Made by a program: the position numbers and the translations under genes
NCBI GenBank assembly: GCA_964628905.1
Contig: CAZVNS010000007.1
Location: forward strand, 10,176-74,175
Length of the DNA: 64,000 nucleotides
Source of the DNA: JAJPXC01 sp964628905
GTDB taxonomy: Bacteria > Bacteroidota > Bacteroidia > Bacteroidales > Muribaculaceae
Direction of reading: 5' to 3'
In this document: piece by piece, positions 36,199 through 45,300 of the stretch
Layout of the letters: each line of letters starts with the position of its first letter
Numbering within the stretch: position 1 is the stretch's first letter
The notes under the pieces: model-generated
Databases searched by the model: none
Told to the model about the DNA's origin: nothing
Seen by the model: the letters and a program-made list of their open reading frames with translations, nothing else

Positions 36199-37956
36199 AT
36201 GAAACAACTATCACTTATCACATTTGCCCTCATACCCCTTGCGCTGTCAGCCGGTGATGCCGACGCCATCCGCGTCAACCAGATCGGCTACCTCCCTGAC
36301 GACATCAAAGCCGCCGTGTGGATGATCGCCGACGAGCTCCCCAACTCCTCACCCGTGATAACCAACGTCGCCACCGGTCGCGAGTTCAGCCCCGACTCCG
36401 TAGTCGAGTACAACCCATGGCAACCCATGGCAGCAACACGCCGCATCTACTTCACATCGGCCACTGATCCGGGAGAATACGTGATCATGGCAGGCTCAAC
36501 GGAGTCGCCACGCTTCCGTATCGGCGCAGACATCTATAAGGGACTCAACGAGATACCGCTCCACTACATGCGTCAGCAGCGTTGCGGCTACAATCCCTCG
36601 CTCGACACCCAGTGCCATCAGCACGACGGCATACTCGTGCTCGCCGACACCCTCACCGGGCAGCATGTCGACGTGCGTGGCGGTTGGCACGACGCCAGCG
36701 ACTATCTCCAATATCTCACCACCTCGGCCAACGCCGTCTACCAGATGCTGTGGGCCTACCGCGAGAACCCCCAGGTGTGGGCCGACGAATACGACGCTGC
36801 CGGGCGCCCCGGAGCCAACGGCGTGGCCGACATACTCGACGAGGCCCGTTGGGGGTTGGAATGGATGCAGCGCATGAACCCCCGCGACTCCCTATATCTC
36901 AATCAGATAGCCGATGACCGCGACCACCGCTTCGCCGGGCTCCCCGCTGATGACAACGTCGACTACGGCTGGGGCGCTGGCAAGGACCGCCCCGTGTTCC
37001 CCTGCTACGGCGCGCCCTACGGTCTCGACAAATACAAGAACCGCTCCCGCGGCTTAGCCTCCTCGGTAGGCAAATTCGCCTCATCGTTCGCCTTAGGCTC
37101 AATGGTGTTCAGCGACATCGACCCCGAATTTGCCGCCGACCTCGACCGCCGCTCAGCCACCGCCTACGAGGTGGCAAAAGCCAACCCCGGACAGTGCCAG
37201 ACCGCCTGCACCGTATCACCATACTTCTATGAGGAGGACAACTGGGTCGACGACATGGAGCTCGCCGCCATCACCCGCTATCTCAGCTCAGGTGACCACA
37301 ACTACCGCACCGACGCCATCAACTACGGCCGCCTGGAGCCGGTGACCCCATGGATGGGAGCCGACTCAGCCCGCCACTACCAGTTCTACCCCTTCGTCAA
37401 CTTAGGCCACCCCTCGCTCGCCCGCGACAAGGAGGGGAAAGTGTCTCAGGAGTTCATCCGCAACATGCGCTCAGGCTTGCGACGCGTAGCCGACCGCGGT
37501 GAAAACGCCTTCCTCAACGGCGTGCCATTCATCTGGTGCAGCAACAACCTCACAGCCGGACTCGTCACCCAAGCCATGCTCTACCGCGACATCACCGGCG
37601 ACAACCAATTCCGGGAGATGGAGACCGCGGCCCGCGACTGGCTCTTCGGCGCCAACCCCTGGGGGCAGTGCATGATCGTAGGGATGCCCGGCGTAGCGTC
37701 ATCACCCGGCGACCCCCACTCAGCCCTTACCAACCTTGAGCAAATCGAGGTCACCGGTGGACTGGTCGACGGCCCCGTCTACGCCAACACCTACAACTCA
37801 CTGTGGGGCGTAAACCTACGCAACCCCGACAAATTCGCCCCCTACCAAAACTCCACAGTGGTCTACCACGACGACTACCAGGACTACTCCACCAACGAGC
37901 CCACCATGGACGGTACCGCCTCGCTCACCTACCTCCTGGGCCGCCTCGCTCGCTAA
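36199..37956 (+). CDS. Exported glycoside hydrolase family 9 (endoglucanase-like)
   Basis: A 585-residue enzyme with a short signal peptide (LITFALIPLALSAGDA). Residues about 24-110 form an N-terminal Ig-like CelD_N domain (IRVNQIGYLPDDIKAAVW). The GH9 (alpha/alpha)6 barrel follows, with GGWHDASDY (catalytic-base aspartates, 165/168), DILDEARWGLEWM, and the C-terminal STNEPTMDGTASL with the likely acid E567. The family cleaves beta-1,4-glucans. No SusC/D pair is nearby, so this is a stand-alone gene. Exact substrate unknown. Confidence 0.92.
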   Translation: MKQLSLITFALIPLALSAGDADAIRVNQIGYLPDDIKAAVWMIADELPNSSPVITNVATGREFSPDSVVEYNPWQPMAATRRIYFTSATDPGEYVIMAGSTESPRFRIGADIYKGLNEIPLHYMRQQRCGYNPSLDTQCHQHDGILVLADTLTGQHVDVRGGWHDASDYLQYLTTSANAVYQMLWAYRENPQVWADEYDAAGRPGANGVADILDEARWGLEWMQRMNPRDSLYLNQIADDRDHRFAGLPADDNVDYGWGAGKDRPVFPCYGAPYGLDKYKNRSRGLASSVGKFASSFALGSMVFSDIDPEFAADLDRRSATAYEVAKANPGQCQTACTVSPYFYEEDNWVDDMELAAITRYLSSGDHNYRTDAINYGRLEPVTPWMGADSARHYQFYPFVNLGHPSLARDKEGKVSQEFIRNMRSGLRRVADRGENAFLNGVPFIWCSNNLTAGLVTQAMLYRDITGDNQFREMETAARDWLFGANPWGQCMIVGMPGVASSPGDPHSALTNLEQIEVTGGLVDGPVYANTYNSLWGVNLRNPDKFAPYQNSTVVYHDDYQDYSTNEPTMDGTASLTYLLGRLAR

Positions 37957-37965
37957 CCACAACCA

Positions 37966-38000
37966 TCGTTATCGCGGACGCCTCCCGTTATCGCGGACTC
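37966..38000. repeat. Partial dispersed palindrome arms after GH9
   Basis: Two tandem half-units, GTTATCGCGGACGCC and GTTATCGCGGACTCTCC, correspond to the TAAC-CGCG-GACGC arm of the dispersed palindrome in reverse orientation. Confidence 0.6.
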
Positions 38001-38027
38001 TCCAAGGAGCAATGCGATTCTAATAAA

Positions 38028-38109
38028 GTGGATGTAGCGCCCTGGCCGGGCGCATCCACGCCTGAACCGCCGCCTTCCGCAAGCCAGCTCGTACCTCGCT
38101 GGCATGCGG
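38028..38109. terminator. Two stable hairpins after GH9
   Basis: Hairpin one pairs GTGGATG..GCGCCC with GGGCGCATCCAC (38028-38060). Hairpin two pairs CCGC..GCCAGC with GCTGGC..GCGG (38077-38109). Either may end GH9 transcription. The remaining 277 bp before the next gene has no coding signal. Confidence 0.5.
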
Positions 38110-38203
38110 ATATATAGAGGATTGCCCTGCGGGCTATGCCCCACTTGGGGTCGTTGAGCTGAAAACCTTGCGGGGCGCGTTTGCGTTATTTAACAAAATG
38201 GAG

Positions 38204-38211
38204 TATATTTG
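38204..38211 (+). promoter_or_regulatory. Promoter -7 box for the META lipoprotein gene
   Basis: TATATTTG followed by TC, 23 bp before the ATG. Confidence 0.6.
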
Positions 38212-38233
38212 TCACTGATAAAACTCATATCCG

Positions 38234-39082
38234 ATGAAAATATCTATAGTTCTGATGGTTGCCACAACCATGCTGTCAGCCACATCGTGCTCGATGCTCA
38301 ATAAATACACGGCGCCTAAAGCCAAGCCCGCCGCCACTACCGCCGCCATCGCAGCCGATTCGGCGCCCGTGGCTAAATTCGCGCCCGGCGAATGGACCAT
38401 CTACACCGTCGACGGATATCAGCTCACAGGCGACGAGCGTCCATACATCACCTTCGACCCCGCAACCGGCCGCTTCTACGGTTCCAACGGCTGCAACACC
38501 ATCAATGGCGACTACCTCGTGAAGGGCAACAGCCTGACACTTAGCAATATCATCACCACAATGCGCTATTGCCCCGAGGCTGAATATGAGCTGAAAATCA
38601 ACAACGCCCTCAACCTGGTGCACTCATTCGCCGTGTCAAACATCGGCAACGAAAGCTATATGACGCTGATGAACAATCAGGGGAAAACACTGATGGTGAT
38701 ACGCAAGCACAACATGGACTATATCAACGGTTTATGGCAAATCTACGCCATCAACGGCAACAAGGTTGACCAGAAGCAGTACCCCGACCTGCAAGTGACC
38801 TTCGACGTGGACGAGCTGCGCATCCATGGCAACACGGGTTGCAACGTGTTCAACGGCAACATGATTATCGACCCCGACAAGACCGACGCGATGCAGTTCA
38901 CCGATATGGCCACTACCTTACGTGCTTGTCCCAACCAAGCACTTGAGACCGAGCTGCTTTTAGCCTTGGAGTCAGTTGACCGAGCACGGCCCAACGGCGC
39001 TGACGCAGTGGAGCTGCTTGACCAGTACGGCAAACCCCTCATCACACTCCACCGAATAAAGGAGACAGGTGACAGGAGATAG
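38234..39082 (+). CDS. Lipoprotein with tandem META (HslJ-like) domains
   Basis: A 282-residue predicted lipoprotein: MKISIVLMVATTMLSATSC, lipobox cysteine near residue 19. Two META domains follow: the first (about 50-155) with FYGSNGCNTINGDY and TTMRYCP, and the second (about 165-275) with IHGNTGCNVFNGNM and TTLRACPN. The repeated GCN..NG and T(M/L)R.CP motifs mark the family, known from heat-shock protein HslJ. It may act in envelope stress, which is inference. ispE starts 10 bp downstream. Confidence 0.85.
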   Translation: MKISIVLMVATTMLSATSCSMLNKYTAPKAKPAATTAAIAADSAPVAKFAPGEWTIYTVDGYQLTGDERPYITFDPATGRFYGSNGCNTINGDYLVKGNSLTLSNIITTMRYCPEAEYELKINNALNLVHSFAVSNIGNESYMTLMNNQGKTLMVIRKHNMDYINGLWQIYAINGNKVDQKQYPDLQVTFDVDELRIHGNTGCNVFNGNMIIDPDKTDAMQFTDMATTLRACPNQALETELLLALESVDRARPNGADAVELLDQYGKPLITLHRIKETGDRR

Positions 39083-39092
39083 GAGACAGACT

Positions 39093-39974
39093 ATGCTTGT
39101 ATTCACGAAGTCAAAAATAAACCTCGGTCTCCAAATCACCGGGCGGCTCGACAACGGCTACCACACGCTCAACACCGTGATGTGGCCCATAGGCTGGGGC
39201 GACATCCTCGAAGTAGTACCCGCAGCCGATCAGTACAACACCTCTCTCACCATCACCGGCCGACAAGTCGATTGCCCGATGGAGAAGAACCTTGTAATCA
39301 AAGCCCTGCGAGCCTTAGAGCGGCAAATCAACCGACCAATACCAATCGACATATATCTGCGCAAGATTGTGCCCGACGGCGCCGGGTTAGGTGGCGGTTC
39401 GGCCGACGCATCGGCCATGCTCATGCTGCTCAACCGCATGTTCAAGCTCAATTTCAGCCACGAAACACTCACTGAAATATCTGCCACGATAGGCGCCGAC
39501 TGCCCATTCTTCATCAGCGCGACACCCCAACTCGCCACAGACACCGGCGCCACCCTCAATCCCATCGACATCCCCGCCATGGACGATGTCGAGATACTTG
39601 TGGTCAAGCCCCCGGTTGCCGTCAGCACCGCCCAAGCCTACGCCGGCATCGACAGCTGCCTGCTCGACACTACTCACCCTGTCACACCGACAGTAGGGCC
39701 GCACCCCGGTGCGTCCGCGGATATCACAGACATCCTCTCCCGCCCCATCATCGAATGGCGCGACCTGCTGGTCAACGACTTCGAGCGCAGCGTGTTCCCC
39801 CAACTCCCCATCCTGGCCGACATCAAGCAGCAACTCTACGATTTGGGCGCACTCTACGCCTCGATGTCAGGCTCAGGTTCAGCCCTATACGGCCTCTTCG
39901 CCCCCGGCACACACCCCACAGCACTCCCCGCCACTTGGGCCGACTACTCCGTTTGGACCTCCTCCCCCAAGTAG
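39093..39974 (+). CDS. ispE: 4-diphosphocytidyl-2-C-methyl-D-erythritol kinase
   Basis: A 293-residue GHMP kinase of the MEP isoprenoid pathway. It starts MLVFTKSKINLGLQITGR with DNGYHTL, has the ATP motif VPDGAGLGGGSADASAML, and ends with the third GHMP motif ASMSGSGSALYG. An earlier in-frame ATG (39069) would overlap the META gene. Residues about 200-211 (VGPHPGASADI) come from a dispersed palindrome inserted in frame in a variable stretch; the flanking motifs are intact. Confidence 0.93.
   Translation: MLVFTKSKINLGLQITGRLDNGYHTLNTVMWPIGWGDILEVVPAADQYNTSLTITGRQVDCPMEKNLVIKALRALERQINRPIPIDIYLRKIVPDGAGLGGGSADASAMLMLLNRMFKLNFSHETLTEISATIGADCPFFISATPQLATDTGATLNPIDIPAMDDVEILVVKPPVAVSTAQAYAGIDSCLLDTTHPVTPTVGPHPGASADITDILSRPIIEWRDLLVNDFERSVFPQLPILADIKQQLYDLGALYASMSGSGSALYGLFAPGTHPTALPATWADYSVWTSSPK
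39691..39725. repeat. Dispersed palindrome inside ispE (GCACC/GGTGC variant)
   Basis: Reads CAGTAGGGCCGCACCCC then GGTGCGTCCGCGGATATC. Its stem carries the A-T version of the pair that is T-A in other copies. Confidence 0.8.
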
Positions 39975-40002
39975 CATCGCAGTCGTTACCGCAGACGATA
40001 TC

Positions 40003-40050
40003 GCGGCCGCTCTGGGGAGCGACCCTACTTGTGGGCGGTATCGCGGTAAA
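40003..40050. repeat. Dispersed palindrome, inverted orientation; between ispE and the 106-aa gene
   Basis: On the minus strand it reads CCGCCCACAAGTAGG, GTCGCTCCCCAGAGCGGCC and GCGATATC. It lies between the convergent 3' ends of ispE and the 40.1 kb gene and could terminate both. Confidence 0.8.
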
Positions 40051-40072
40051 AATAAATTGTTTACTTCGGCGG

Positions 40073-40393
40073 TTACGTCAAGGAGAGTATTATCGCCGGC
40101 TCACCGGGGGCGGCGAGCAGCGATGAGGCGCAGAGCCATGCGTGTATCTTGTCAATCGACATCCCCAGGGCCACCATCCGCTCAAGGTCGTCGAGCAGGA
40201 ACTCTGACAACGCCTCAGGGCGCAACAGCACCACGTCGGAGTTGGTCCATACTGTGTTAGGCGTTTCATGAGTATAGGGCTCCACCGTCACGGAGCCGTC
40301 AGCGAGCGTGGTCACGAGCGACAGCCCGTCGATGCCGTCGGCCGACAGCAGGTGCCGCGCCAGAATGCGGTCAGATGACGGTAGCGGCTGCAT
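40073..40393 (-). CDS. Small protein of unknown function (106 aa)
   Basis: No family recognised. The product starts MQPLPSSDRILARHLLSADG and looks alpha/beta, without signal peptide or membrane span. Its start overlaps the end of the DUF4296 gene by 23 bp on the same strand, which suggests it is the last gene of the ileS operon. The frame is open farther upstream (to 40480), but that part lies within DUF4296. Confidence 0.55.
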   Translation of the reverse strand: MQPLPSSDRILARHLLSADGIDGLSLVTTLADGSVTVEPYTHETPNTVWTNSDVVLLRPEALSEFLLDDLERMVALGMSIDKIHAWLCASSLLAAPGEPAIILSLT

Positions 40394-41336
40394 TGTTGGA
40401 GCGCAACTTCTTGCTGTTGGGGTTTGTTGCCGCAGGCGTCTGAGGCTCAATGGCAGCGGGTGTAGGCCGACTCTCCTCACTCTTTTCAGTTGCCGGCTTT
40501 AAGGCATCCTGCGCAGGCCGGGGGGCGGCGGTCGCTTTGTTGTCGCAGCGAGCTGTGCTCACGCGCTCCTGGCGATGGCGCAAGTGATAGTTGAAGCGGT
40601 CGACGCGCTTGCGTGTCAGGGATATGGAGTCGAGGTAGATGATTTCACCCTCGGCCGGATTGGTCGACAGCAATCCGTAGATGCGCGTGGGCATGCGTGT
40701 CGAGTCAGTGTAAAGTTGCAGTTGGTTGAGCCCTTCGCCCTGGAATTGTCCGTTCTTGTACTCCGTGATGCCGTCGGGGTAGTCCACGGCGAGGATCCAT
40801 TGACCGGGTTGGCGCATGTTGAGGGTCTTGAACGACCACACATATTGGTCGCCCTTCTCCCAGTTGTCGTCGGGGGTGAGGGCGAATGTGAGCACCTGCT
40901 GGGGCGAGCGCCGCGAGATAACCACCTCGGGGGCTCCGGGCCACGTGTCGACAGAGTCACCCGCTACGCTCCCTCCGGCCCGCGCCATCGCTGCATCGGC
41001 ATGCGACATGCGGTCCTCGAGTATCTCCACCATGCGCTCGTGCACCTCCACATACTTGTCGAGGTTGCGGCCGTAGTACATGAATGATGAGTCGAGCAAC
41101 TCCTGACTGACACCATGCTTGAGCAATATCGACTGCTTCAGCACCTTACGCAGCGAGTCGTTGTCACCCTTATAAAACTGCGAGCGGTTGACATCGGTCA
41201 CACTCTCCGCCACATAGAGGTCGGCCATCAGGTCGGCCATCTGCTCCTTGGGGAGCACATTTTCAGGCGTGGAGTCACAAGCCGCCATCAGCAGCGCCAT
41301 CAGGGCGAGGGTGAGCAGATGTAGGCGTCGCATCAT
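40371..41336 (-). CDS. DUF4296 lipoprotein
   Basis: A 321-residue predicted lipoprotein: MMRRLHLLTLALMALLMAAC, lipobox cysteine at 20. The N-terminal DUF4296 region has LPKEQMADLMADLYVAESV and a helical stretch to about 110. The rest is less conserved and ends in a low-complexity Pro/Thr/Ala/Asn tail. It follows lspA, overlapping by 4 bp, an arrangement compatible with lipoprotein-processing context. Function is unknown. Confidence 0.82.
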   Translation of the reverse strand: MMRRLHLLTLALMALLMAACDSTPENVLPKEQMADLMADLYVAESVTDVNRSQFYKGDNDSLRKVLKQSILLKHGVSQELLDSSFMYYGRNLDKYVEVHERMVEILEDRMSHADAAMARAGGSVAGDSVDTWPGAPEVVISRRSPQQVLTFALTPDDNWEKGDQYVWSFKTLNMRQPGQWILAVDYPDGITEYKNGQFQGEGLNQLQLYTDSTRMPTRIYGLLSTNPAEGEIIYLDSISLTRKRVDRFNYHLRHRQERVSTARCDNKATAAPRPAQDALKPATEKSEESRPTPAAIEPQTPAATNPNSKKLRSNNAAATVI

Positions 41337-41995
41337 TGTTGGTCTGACTCCTTCTCGTCGGCCTTCTCCTCAACCTTGGCCGGCACGCCGGTTGAGGTGA
41401 GGGAGCTCGGATAGAAGAAGATGAGTATGATAATACCCACAGTAATGGCGGCGTCGGCGAAGTTGAACACCGGCTGGAAGAAGAGGAAATGTTGACCTCC
41501 CACCCACGGCATCCACTGTGGCCAGTCGAAGCTGAACAGCGGGAAATAGAGCATATCAACCACGCGCCCTAAGAACAGTGGCGCGTAACCTCCACCTTCG
41601 GGAAACATCACAGCCACCTCCGGAGGCATCGGGTTGTTGAAAATAAGGCCATAGAATACGCAGTCGATGATGTTGCCGGCGGCCCCGGCGGTGATCAGCG
41701 ATAGCACTATGATATAGCCCGTGCGGACCTGCGGGTTATCCTTGATGCGGCATATATAATATATGAGCGCGCCCACGGCCACGATGCGCAGCAGCGTAAG
41801 CAGCAGTTTCGAACCGATCTCCATGCCGAAGGCCATGCCGTTATTTTCGATAAACAGCAGATGGAACCATGACGTGATCGTCAGATCCTCGCCCAGGCAG
41901 AAGTGGGTTTTCACCAAAATCTTGAGCACCTGGTCGATGATGATCACGGCGGCGATGATGACCAGCGCAAGATAACCTTTGGTCAGATGTTTCAT
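41333..41995 (-). CDS. lspA: Lipoprotein signal peptidase (SPase II)
   Basis: A 220-residue inner-membrane aspartic protease that cleaves prolipoproteins. Four membrane segments; IIIDQVLKILVK near the start, the catalytic GAAGNIIDCVFYG and NFADAAITVG with the two aspartates. It is longer than the enteric protein of about 164 residues because of a loop between the active-site segments. The start was set at MKHLTKGYLAL, 1 bp after the upstream dksA-like stop, rather than at a farther in-frame ATG inside that gene. Confidence 0.95.
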   Translation of the reverse strand: MKHLTKGYLALVIIAAVIIIDQVLKILVKTHFCLGEDLTITSWFHLLFIENNGMAFGMEIGSKLLLTLLRIVAVGALIYYICRIKDNPQVRTGYIIVLSLITAGAAGNIIDCVFYGLIFNNPMPPEVAVMFPEGGGYAPLFLGRVVDMLYFPLFSFDWPQWMPWVGGQHFLFFQPVFNFADAAITVGIIILIFFYPSSLTSTGVPAKVEEKADEKESDQQ

Positions 41996-41996
41996 A

Positions 41997-42371
41997 TCAT
42001 TTCTGCTTTGCGTCGACGCAGAGTGTGGCATGAGGCACAGCGCGAAGTCGCTCCTTGGGTATGAGCTTGCCGGTGGCGCGGCAGATGCCGTAGGTTTTGT
42101 TCTCGATGCGCACCAGGGCGTTCTGCAGGTGGGTGATGAACTTGAGCTGTCGTTGCGCCAACTGTCCGGCCTCCTCCTTGCTCAGCGTAGCCGCGCCCTC
42201 CTCGAGGGTTTTGAACGTGGGGGAAGTGTCGGCAGTGTCGTTGCCATCGGAGTTGAGTATGTTGGAGCGCAGCAGCTCATAGTCGCGCTGGGCTTTTGCT
42301 AGCTTCTCGAGGATCAGCTCCTTGAACTCCTGGAGCTCCTCGTCGCTATAGCGGGTCTTTTCTTCGCTCAT
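41997..42371 (-). CDS. TraR/DksA-family protein with partial loss of zinc cysteines
   Basis: A 124-residue DksA-like protein: an N-terminal coiled coil (KELILEKLAKAQRDYELLRS) and a C-terminal zinc-finger region. The usual C-x2-C...C-x2-C reads YGICRATGK...TLCVDAK, leaving only two of four cysteines, so classic zinc binding looks lost. The family binds the RNA polymerase secondary channel and tunes transcription with ppGpp. It lies between ileS and lspA in the operon. Confidence 0.85.
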   Translation of the reverse strand: MSEEKTRYSDEELQEFKELILEKLAKAQRDYELLRSNILNSDGNDTADTSPTFKTLEEGAATLSKEEAGQLAQRQLKFITHLQNALVRIENKTYGICRATGKLIPKERLRAVPHATLCVDAKQK

Positions 42372-42385
42372 AGGTCGTTAGTGTG

Positions 42386-45300
42386 TTATGCTTTAGTAAT
42401 CTTGACGTTAATGGTGACGCCGTCGATGTCGAGCACTTCATCCTCAGCCGGATCAGCCACGGGGGCGAGGGTGAGGTCGGCGGCGAGCACCTGGCTCATG
42501 ATGTAGCCGCGGAAATCCTCAACGGCGGGGGTCACCTCGGCCGAAGGCTCAATCACGATGTTGATGCGGTCGGTGATGTCGTAGTCGCGGCTCTTGCGTA
42601 TGTTTTGGATGCGGTTGACAAGGTCGCGTGCCAGACCCTCGCGGCGGAGCTCTTCGGTGAGGGTGATGTCGAGTGCCACGGTCACGGTGCCCTCGTTGGC
42701 CACCTGCCATCCGGGGATATCCTGCGAGATGATCTCCACGTCGTCGCGCTCGATGGTCACGGGAGCGCCGTCGACGTCGAGGGTCAGCGAGCTGGTGGTT
42801 TCGAGTTGGCGGATCTGCTCTTGCGAGAGGTTCTGCAGCTGAGCGGCCACAGCCTTCATCTGCTTACCGAGCTTCTTGCCGAGCACCTTGAAGTTGGGCT
42901 TCACGCTCTTCACCAGTATGCCTGAGGCATCGTCGACGAGGCGCAACTCCTTGACGTTCACCTCATTCTTGATCAAGTCGGCTACTGCCTCGATAGCCTC
43001 GCGCTGATGTGCATCTACCGCAGGCACCATCAGGGTCGACAGCGGCTGACGCACCTTCAGGTTGGCGTTGCGGCGCAGGGCCAGCACCATCGAGGTGATG
43101 GTCTGAGCCAGGTTCATGCGCTCCTCAAGAGCCTCATCGATCAGCGACTCGTCGTAGGTGGGGAAGTCGGCCATGTGAACCGATGCGTCTGCATCGCCGT
43201 TGAGGTCGCGGTAGAGCTGGTCGGTGTAGAAGGGTGCCACAGGTGCCATCAGCAGGGCTACGGTCTTGAGACAGGTGTAGAGGGTCTGATAGGCGGCGAG
43301 CTTGTCAGCGTCCATCTCCCCACCCCAGAAGCGTTTGCGGTTGAGGCGCACATACCAGTTGCTGAGGTTGTCGATCACGAAGTCGGAGATGGCGCGAGCG
43401 GCCTTGGTGGGTTCGTAGTCGGCAAGGTCAGCGTCGACCTCCTTCACCAGCGAGTTGAGCAGCGAGATAATCCAGCGGTCGATCTCGGGACGCTCAGCCA
43501 CAGGAATCTGCGGTGCCGCAGGGTCGAAGTTGTCGACGTTGGCGTAGAGTGCGAAGAGCTTATATGTGTTGAAGAGGGTGGAGAAGAGCTTGCGGGCTGT
43601 CTCACCCACTCCGGCGGTGTCGAATTTGAGGTTATCCCAGGGGGATGAGTTGGAGATCATGTACCAACGCACGGGGTCTGAGCCGAATTTTTCGATGGTC
43701 TCGAAGGGATTGACGGCGTTGCCAAGACGCTTCGACATCTTGTTGCCATCCTTGTCGAGCACCAGGCCGTTTGAAACTACTGCCTTATATGCCACGGAGT
43801 TGAACACCATAGTGGCGATGGCGTGGAGGGTGAAGAACCATCCGCGTGTCTGATCGACGCCCTCGGCGATGAAGTCGGCGGGAAACATTATGCGGTCGTC
43901 GACAAGTGCCTTATGCTCAAACGGATAGTGGAGTTGTGCGTAGGGCATCGAGCCTGAGTCGAACCAAACGTCGATCAGGTCCAATTCGCGGCGCATCGGG
44001 CGGCCTGTGGGCGACACGAGTACGATATCGTCGACGTAGGGACGGTGGAGGTCAATCTTTTCATAGTTTTCCTTGGTGCAGTCGCCGGGCTTGAAGCCTT
44101 TGTCGGCCAAGGGGTTGGATTTCATCACACCGGCCTCTACGGCTTTGTCGATTTCGTTGTAGAGGGTCTCCACGGAGTCGATGCAGATTTCCTCCTTGGC
44201 GTCATCGGTGCGCCAGATGGGCAGAGGTGTGCCCCAGTAGCGGGAGCGCGACAGGTTCCAATCCTGGAGGTTCTCAAGCCACTTGCCGAAGCGGCCTGTA
44301 CCGGTCGATTGCGGCTTCCACTTGATAGTTTGGTTAAGCTCGATCATGCGGTCGCGGGCCGCTGTTGAGCGGATAAACCAGCTGTCCAAGGGGTAGTAGA
44401 GCACGGGCTTGTCGGTACGCCAGCAGTGGGGGTAGTTGTGCACGTGCTTCTCGATTTTGAACACCAGGCCGCGCTGCTTCAATTCCATGCAGATCTCCAC
44501 GTCGAGGGTTTCGGTCTCGTCGGTGGCATCGGGGTTGTAGGCGTTCTTGACATACTTGCCGGCCCAGCGGCTATAGAGGTCCACGTCGACCATCGCCTCG
44601 ACGAATGCGGGGTCGAGGTCCTCGAGGCGGAAGAAGCGGCCTGTCAGGTCGACCATCGGGCGGATGTCGCCATCCTTGTCGATCAGATGCAACGGTGGCA
44701 CGCCCGCAGCTCGCGACACGCGCAAGTCGTCAGCACCAAACGTACCGGCGATGTGCACGATACCCGTACCATCCTCGGTCGACACATAGTCGCCCTCAAT
44801 CAGGCGGAACGCTCCCTCACCGGGGTTGACCCAGGGGAGGAGCTGCTCGTAGTTGAGGTTCATCGCCACCAGGTCGCGTCCTGAGTAGTTGGCCACGATC
44901 TCGTAGGGCACCACCTTGTCACCCCTCTTATAGTCGGCGAGCGCCCGTTCCTTGGCCTTTGCGCCAAACACTGAGTCAATCAGCGCTGTGGCGAGCACCA
45001 CGGTGATGGGTTCGCCCGAATAGGGGTTGAATGTGCGCACCACGCTGTAGTCGATTGCCGGGCCGAGAGCCAGGGCGGTGTTCGACGGCAGTGTCCACGG
45101 TGTGGTGGTCCATGCGATATAGTAGGGTGTGCCGTGGCCGGTCATCGAGGGGATGGGGTTGGTGGCGCGGAACATGGCTATGCAGGTGGTATCCTTGACG
45201 TCGCGGTAGCAGCCGGGCTGGTTGAGCTCATGTGAGCTGAGGCCGGTGCCGGCGGCGGGTGAATATGGCTGGATGGTGTAGCCCTTGTAGAGGTAGTCGT

